In this document: one piece after another, positions 14,604-17,030 of the stretch
How the letters are laid out: the number at the start of each line of letters is the position of its first letter
How positions within the stretch are numbered: the stretch's first letter is position 1
Assembly (NCBI GenBank): GCA_902493915.1
Contig: CABUQY010000034.1
Coordinates: 1 to 17,030 of the forward strand
Length of the DNA: 17,030 nucleotides
Direction of reading: 5' to 3'
DNA from: an uncultured Collinsella sp.
GTDB lineage: Bacteria; Actinomycetota; Coriobacteriia; Coriobacteriales; Coriobacteriaceae
The notes under the pieces: generated by a model
What the model was told of the DNA's origin: nothing
Database searches by the model: none
Seen by the model: only the letters and a program-made list of their open reading frames with translations
Translations under genes and position numbers: made by a program

Positions 14604-14617
14604 TCAGTTGTGGAAAA

Positions 14618-14658
14618 ACGCGCATCAAAGCGCGTGTAGGGGAGCGCTCGCGGGCGCT
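14618..14658 (+). other. Two small hairpins in the PTS permease leader
   Basis: ACGCGC (14618-14623) pairs with GCGCGT (14630-14635) around a six-base loop. AGCGC (14643-14647) pairs with GCGCT (14654-14658). Both lie between the predicted start of transcription and the ribosome-binding site (14668-14674). There is no T-tract, so they are not a terminator. Confidence 0.4.
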
Positions 14659-14679
14659 GTACTCAAGAAGGAGGGACAC

Positions 14680-16683
14680 ATGGCTAAGTTTGACATCATC
14701 GCCGCGACCGGTTGCCCGACCGGCATTGCGCACACCTTCATGGCGAAGGAGGCGCTGGAGAAGGCAGCTGCCGAGCGCGGTCTGACCATTAAGGTCGAGA
14801 CTCATGGCCAGGTCGGTGTCGAGAACGAGCTCACCAAGAGTGAGATCGCTGGTGCCAAGGCCGTCGTCGTCGCAGCCGACAAGGATGTCCAGGCTGAGCG
14901 TTTCGCCGGCAAGCCCATGGTTTCCGTTGGTGTTTCCAAGGCCCTGTCCGTTGAGGCCGCCGGTAAGCTGATTGATCGCGCGCTCTCCGCCAAGGGTGAC
15001 GACACGGTTGCAGCTGCCGCCGATGTCGAGGACGATGTCGAGGAGAAGGAGTCCATCGGCCACATCATCTACAAGCACCTCATGAACGGCGTCAGCCACA
15101 TGCTGGTCTTCGTCGTTGCCGGTGGTGTTCTGACCGCTGTCTCGTTCCTGTGGGGCATTACGTCCTTCGATTCGACGGCGTCTGACTACAACAGCTTTGC
15201 TGCGATGCTCAAGATCATCGGCGGCATCGCAATGAACCTCATGGTTCCGGTGCTTTCCGCCTACATCGCCGAATCCATCGGCAAGCGCCCGGCGCTCGTT
15301 CCCGGTTTTGTTGCCGGTATGATCGCCATCCAGGGCCTGCCTGTTAACGCCGAGACCGGCATGATCGACGCCGGTGGCGCCGGCGTGGGCTTCGGCTTCC
15401 TGGGCGGCATCGTCGGTGGCTTCCTCGCCGGCTATGTTATCCTGCTGCTCGAGAAGGTCTTTGCCGGTCTGCCCAAGAACCTGGACGGCCTCAAGGCTAT
15501 CTTCCTGTACCCGCTGTTCTCGACGGCTATTGTCGGCCTGGTCATGCTCGGCATTTCCGGCCCCATGGCTGCCATCAACACCGCCATGATGGACTTCCTC
15601 AAGGGCCTGTCCGCCTCTGGCGCCGTTGTACTGGGTCTTGCCATTGGCTGCATGTGCGCCTTTGACATGGGCGGCCCGGTCAACAAGGCTGCTTACGTCA
15701 CCGGTACTGCTATGCTCACCGAGGCTTTGGCCGCCGGTGTTGGCACCGATACCTACAACTTCGGCACCAACTTCATGGCTGCCGTCTCCGCCGCCTGCAT
15801 CGTTCCGCCGCTGATCACCACCTTTGCCGTCGTTGTCGGCAAGAAGTACTTCAGCCAGGAGGATCACGACGCCGGTGTCGTCAACCTCATCCTTGGTTGC
15901 ACCCACATCACCGAGGGCGCCATTCCGTTCATGACCAAGAACATCTGGCCCGTCATGCCCATCATGATGCTCGGTTCCTCTATCGCTTCGATCCTGACCA
16001 TTATGTTCAACGTTCACGATCCGGCGCCTCACGGTGGCTTCCTGGTCCTGCCCGTTGTCGAGAACGGTCCGCTTTGGGTCCTCGCGATCCTCATCGGCGC
16101 TGTGGTCGGTGGCATCCTGTTCGTGGCCTTCAAGAAGTACGACTTCGAGAAGAATCAGAAGGCCGCTCCTGCAGCCAAGCCGGTTGAGGCTCCCAAGGCC
16201 GCTGCCGTCGAGGCCCCCAAGGCCGAGGCTGCCGACTTCGTGAAGGTCGAGAATGTCTTTGTCGCCGAGGACTTCGCTTCTCGTGACGAGGCTCTGAGCT
16301 TCGTTTCCAACCAGGCCGTCAAGGCCGGTATCGCCAGCGACGCCGACGCCGTGATGAACGCCTTCCTGGCCCGCGAGGCCGAGGGCACCACGGGCATGAT
16401 GGAGGGCTTCGCCATCCCGCATGCCAAGTCCGACGCAATTACCGAGGCTGCCGTCATCGTCGTCAAGGACGAGTCCGGCGTGACCGGTTGGGACACCATG
16501 GACGGCGCTCCCGTCAACGTGGCTATCGCCCTGCTCATCCCCGGTGCCCAGGCCGGCACCACGCACCTCAAGATCCTGTCCAAGGTTGCCGAGGCGCTCA
16601 TGGACGAGGACTTCCGTGCCACCGTCAAGGGTTCCACCGACGCCGCCGAGATCGCCAAGACGATCAACGCCCGCCTGGTCTAA
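14680..16683 (+). CDS. Fructose-family PTS permease, domain order EIIB-EIIC-EIIA
   Basis: This membrane protein imports a sugar while phosphorylating it with phosphate from PEP via EI and HPr. The 667-residue protein begins with a fructose-type EIIB domain (about 1-105), whose phosphocysteine is C12 in ATGCPTGIAHTF. The multi-span EIIC domain (about 123-487) has the family motifs DMGGPVNKAAY and HITEGAIPF. An Ala/Pro/Lys linker (about 488-520) leads to a C-terminal EIIA domain with phospho-histidine H581 in GFAIPHAKSD. The frame is open upstream to 14608, but ATG 14680 has a strong AAGGAGG (14668-14674) five bases before it and starts the EIIB fold. No sugar-phosphate kinase or catabolic gene follows; a terminator comes next. 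Substrate is not certain: fructose is likeliest, and mannitol or mannosylglycerate-type sugars are alternatives. Confidence 0.95.
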   Translation: MAKFDIIAATGCPTGIAHTFMAKEALEKAAAERGLTIKVETHGQVGVENELTKSEIAGAKAVVVAADKDVQAERFAGKPMVSVGVSKALSVEAAGKLIDRALSAKGDDTVAAAADVEDDVEEKESIGHIIYKHLMNGVSHMLVFVVAGGVLTAVSFLWGITSFDSTASDYNSFAAMLKIIGGIAMNLMVPVLSAYIAESIGKRPALVPGFVAGMIAIQGLPVNAETGMIDAGGAGVGFGFLGGIVGGFLAGYVILLLEKVFAGLPKNLDGLKAIFLYPLFSTAIVGLVMLGISGPMAAINTAMMDFLKGLSASGAVVLGLAIGCMCAFDMGGPVNKAAYVTGTAMLTEALAAGVGTDTYNFGTNFMAAVSAACIVPPLITTFAVVVGKKYFSQEDHDAGVVNLILGCTHITEGAIPFMTKNIWPVMPIMMLGSSIASILTIMFNVHDPAPHGGFLVLPVVENGPLWVLAILIGAVVGGILFVAFKKYDFEKNQKAAPAAKPVEAPKAAAVEAPKAEAADFVKVENVFVAEDFASRDEALSFVSNQAVKAGIASDADAVMNAFLAREAEGTTGMMEGFAIPHAKSDAITEAAVIVVKDESGVTGWDTMDGAPVNVAIALLIPGAQAGTTHLKILSKVAEALMDEDFRATVKGSTDAAEIAKTINARLV

Positions 16684-16717
16684 TCCCACGGTACGCGAAT
16701 ACCATCGCCCCCTGTAT

Positions 16718-16754
16718 AAAAGGCGGAGTCCCTCTCCAGGGCCTTCGCCTTTTT
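16718..16754 (+). terminator. Rho-independent terminator after the PTS permease
   Basis: AAAAGGCG (16718-16725) pairs with CGCCTTTT (16746-16753). An inner stem (CCCT with AGGG) extends the hairpin, and it ends in a T-run (16750-16754). It shows that the permease gene is monocistronic. Confidence 0.87.
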
Positions 16755-16765
16755 CTATCCCTCCC

Positions 16766-16838
16766 ATAAGTTGCGGTGAAATAGGGACTGTTTAAACGAT
16801 TCAACCCCAAATTTAGTCCCTATTTCACCGCAACTTAT
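16766..16838. repeat. Large perfect inverted repeat (24-bp arms, 25-base loop)
   Basis: The arms at 16766-16789 and 16815-16838 are perfect reverse complements over 24 bases; the left arm includes TTGCGGTGAAATAGGGACT. The loop begins with the palindrome GTTTAAAC. It lies just after a complete terminator, so it is not needed for termination. Its size and perfection suggest a mobile or dispersed palindromic element rather than a regulatory site. Confidence 0.85.
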
Positions 16839-17030
16839 AAAAGGTCATAGAGGGGGCTACCTATCGAGTCTTTGTCGCGAACAGATCATCAGCCAGATTT
16901 CCGTTTGCACGATATTGCTCTGGACCGACCGATTTTCCGCAGCTCGCCCGCCGGGCGGGGCGGTTAAGTTTGTCGCGAGTTCCGCACGCAAAGGAAAGCA
17001 CTTAATGTGCTTTCCGTCTTGCGCAGGACT
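16839..17030. other. Right-edge segment without a convincing gene
   Basis: No start codon with a ribosome-binding site and no recognisable protein is present. The segment holds a 10-base direct repeat TTTGTCGCGA (16871-16880 and 16969-16978) and a GC hairpin CGCCC/GGGCG (16945-16957). A minus-strand frame is open from the edge to TAG at 16857-16859 (57 codons), but a plus-strand frame is open over the same bases, so neither is evidence of coding. Confidence 0.4.
16993..17015. repeat. Hairpin with 9-bp perfect stem near the right edge
   Basis: GGAAAGCAC (16993-17001) pairs with GTGCTTTCC (17007-17015) around TTAAT. No T-run follows on the plus strand, and only CCTTTG on the minus strand, so terminator function is weak. 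It may belong to a larger structure cut by the window edge. Confidence 0.5.

Noticed and set aside
14578..16767. Very long minus-strand open frame opposite the PTS permease
   Set aside because: It is the mirror of GC-rich codon bias in the permease gene and runs through a terminator and the leader; its product resembles no family and is highly repetitive in Gly, Asp and Val.
16857..17030. Minus-strand partial gene entering from the right edge (57 codons)
   Set aside because: A plus-strand frame is open across the same bases, the frame contains a perfect hairpin, and no known domain is visible.
1..17030. CRISPR array, tRNA, rRNA or insertion sequence with transposase
   Set aside because: No regularly spaced repeats, no cloverleaf or rRNA-like segment, and no transposase reading frame were seen on either strand.

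Overview
The window is GC-rich (strong G/C preference at third codon positions), tightly packed and gene-dense. It looks like a chromosomal core region of a gut actinobacterium of the class Coriobacteriia, most likely Collinsella or a close relative. This rests on gene order and protein style; no marker RNA gene is present to confirm it. The order alaS-ruvX-mltG-(aroK-aroB)-pepQ-efp-nusB is the one known from Actinobacteria. The later efp-yqhY-like-nusB-xseB-tlyA-nadK-recN run resembles a conserved block shared with Firmicutes.

Layout: (1) 1-206, the acidic tail of an unidentified gene, ended by a strong terminator. (2) 359-6972, a six-gene plus-strand run: alanyl-tRNA synthetase, RuvX, MltG, a YqeG-type HAD phosphatase, shikimate kinase and an AroB-family protein. 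Most joints are overlaps or gaps under 20 bases. (3) 7105-8235, an M24 aminopeptidase behind a structured 132-base gap and followed by a terminator. (4) 8396-13490, a seven-gene run started by a clear promoter: EF-P, an Asp23/Gls24 protein, NusB, XseB, TlyA, NAD kinase and RecN. (5) 13550-16683, a divergent pair made of an RpiR-type regulator (minus) and a fructose-family PTS permease with domain order IIB-IIC-IIA (plus). They share a 272-base control region rich in TGAAA/TTTCA half-sites. (6) 16684-17030, no convincing gene: a terminator, a large 24-bp-arm inverted repeat, and an edge segment with smaller repeats and a hairpin.

Functionally, regions 2-4 are housekeeping: translation (alaS, efp, tlyA), transcription (nusB), cell wall (mltG), DNA repair (ruvX, xseB, recN), cofactor supply (nadK) and a remnant of the aromatic pathway. 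Region 5 is a self-contained sugar-uptake module.

The most interesting observation is the AroB-family protein at 5863-6972. It keeps the overall AroB framework and an intact reading frame. However, the NAD-binding glycine loop, the lysine-rich substrate loop and all three zinc ligands appear to be replaced, while the adjacent shikimate kinase keeps every key residue. Other points worth checking are the half-site array between regulator and permease, the two intergenic inverted repeats, the structured pepQ leader, and xseB standing without xseA.
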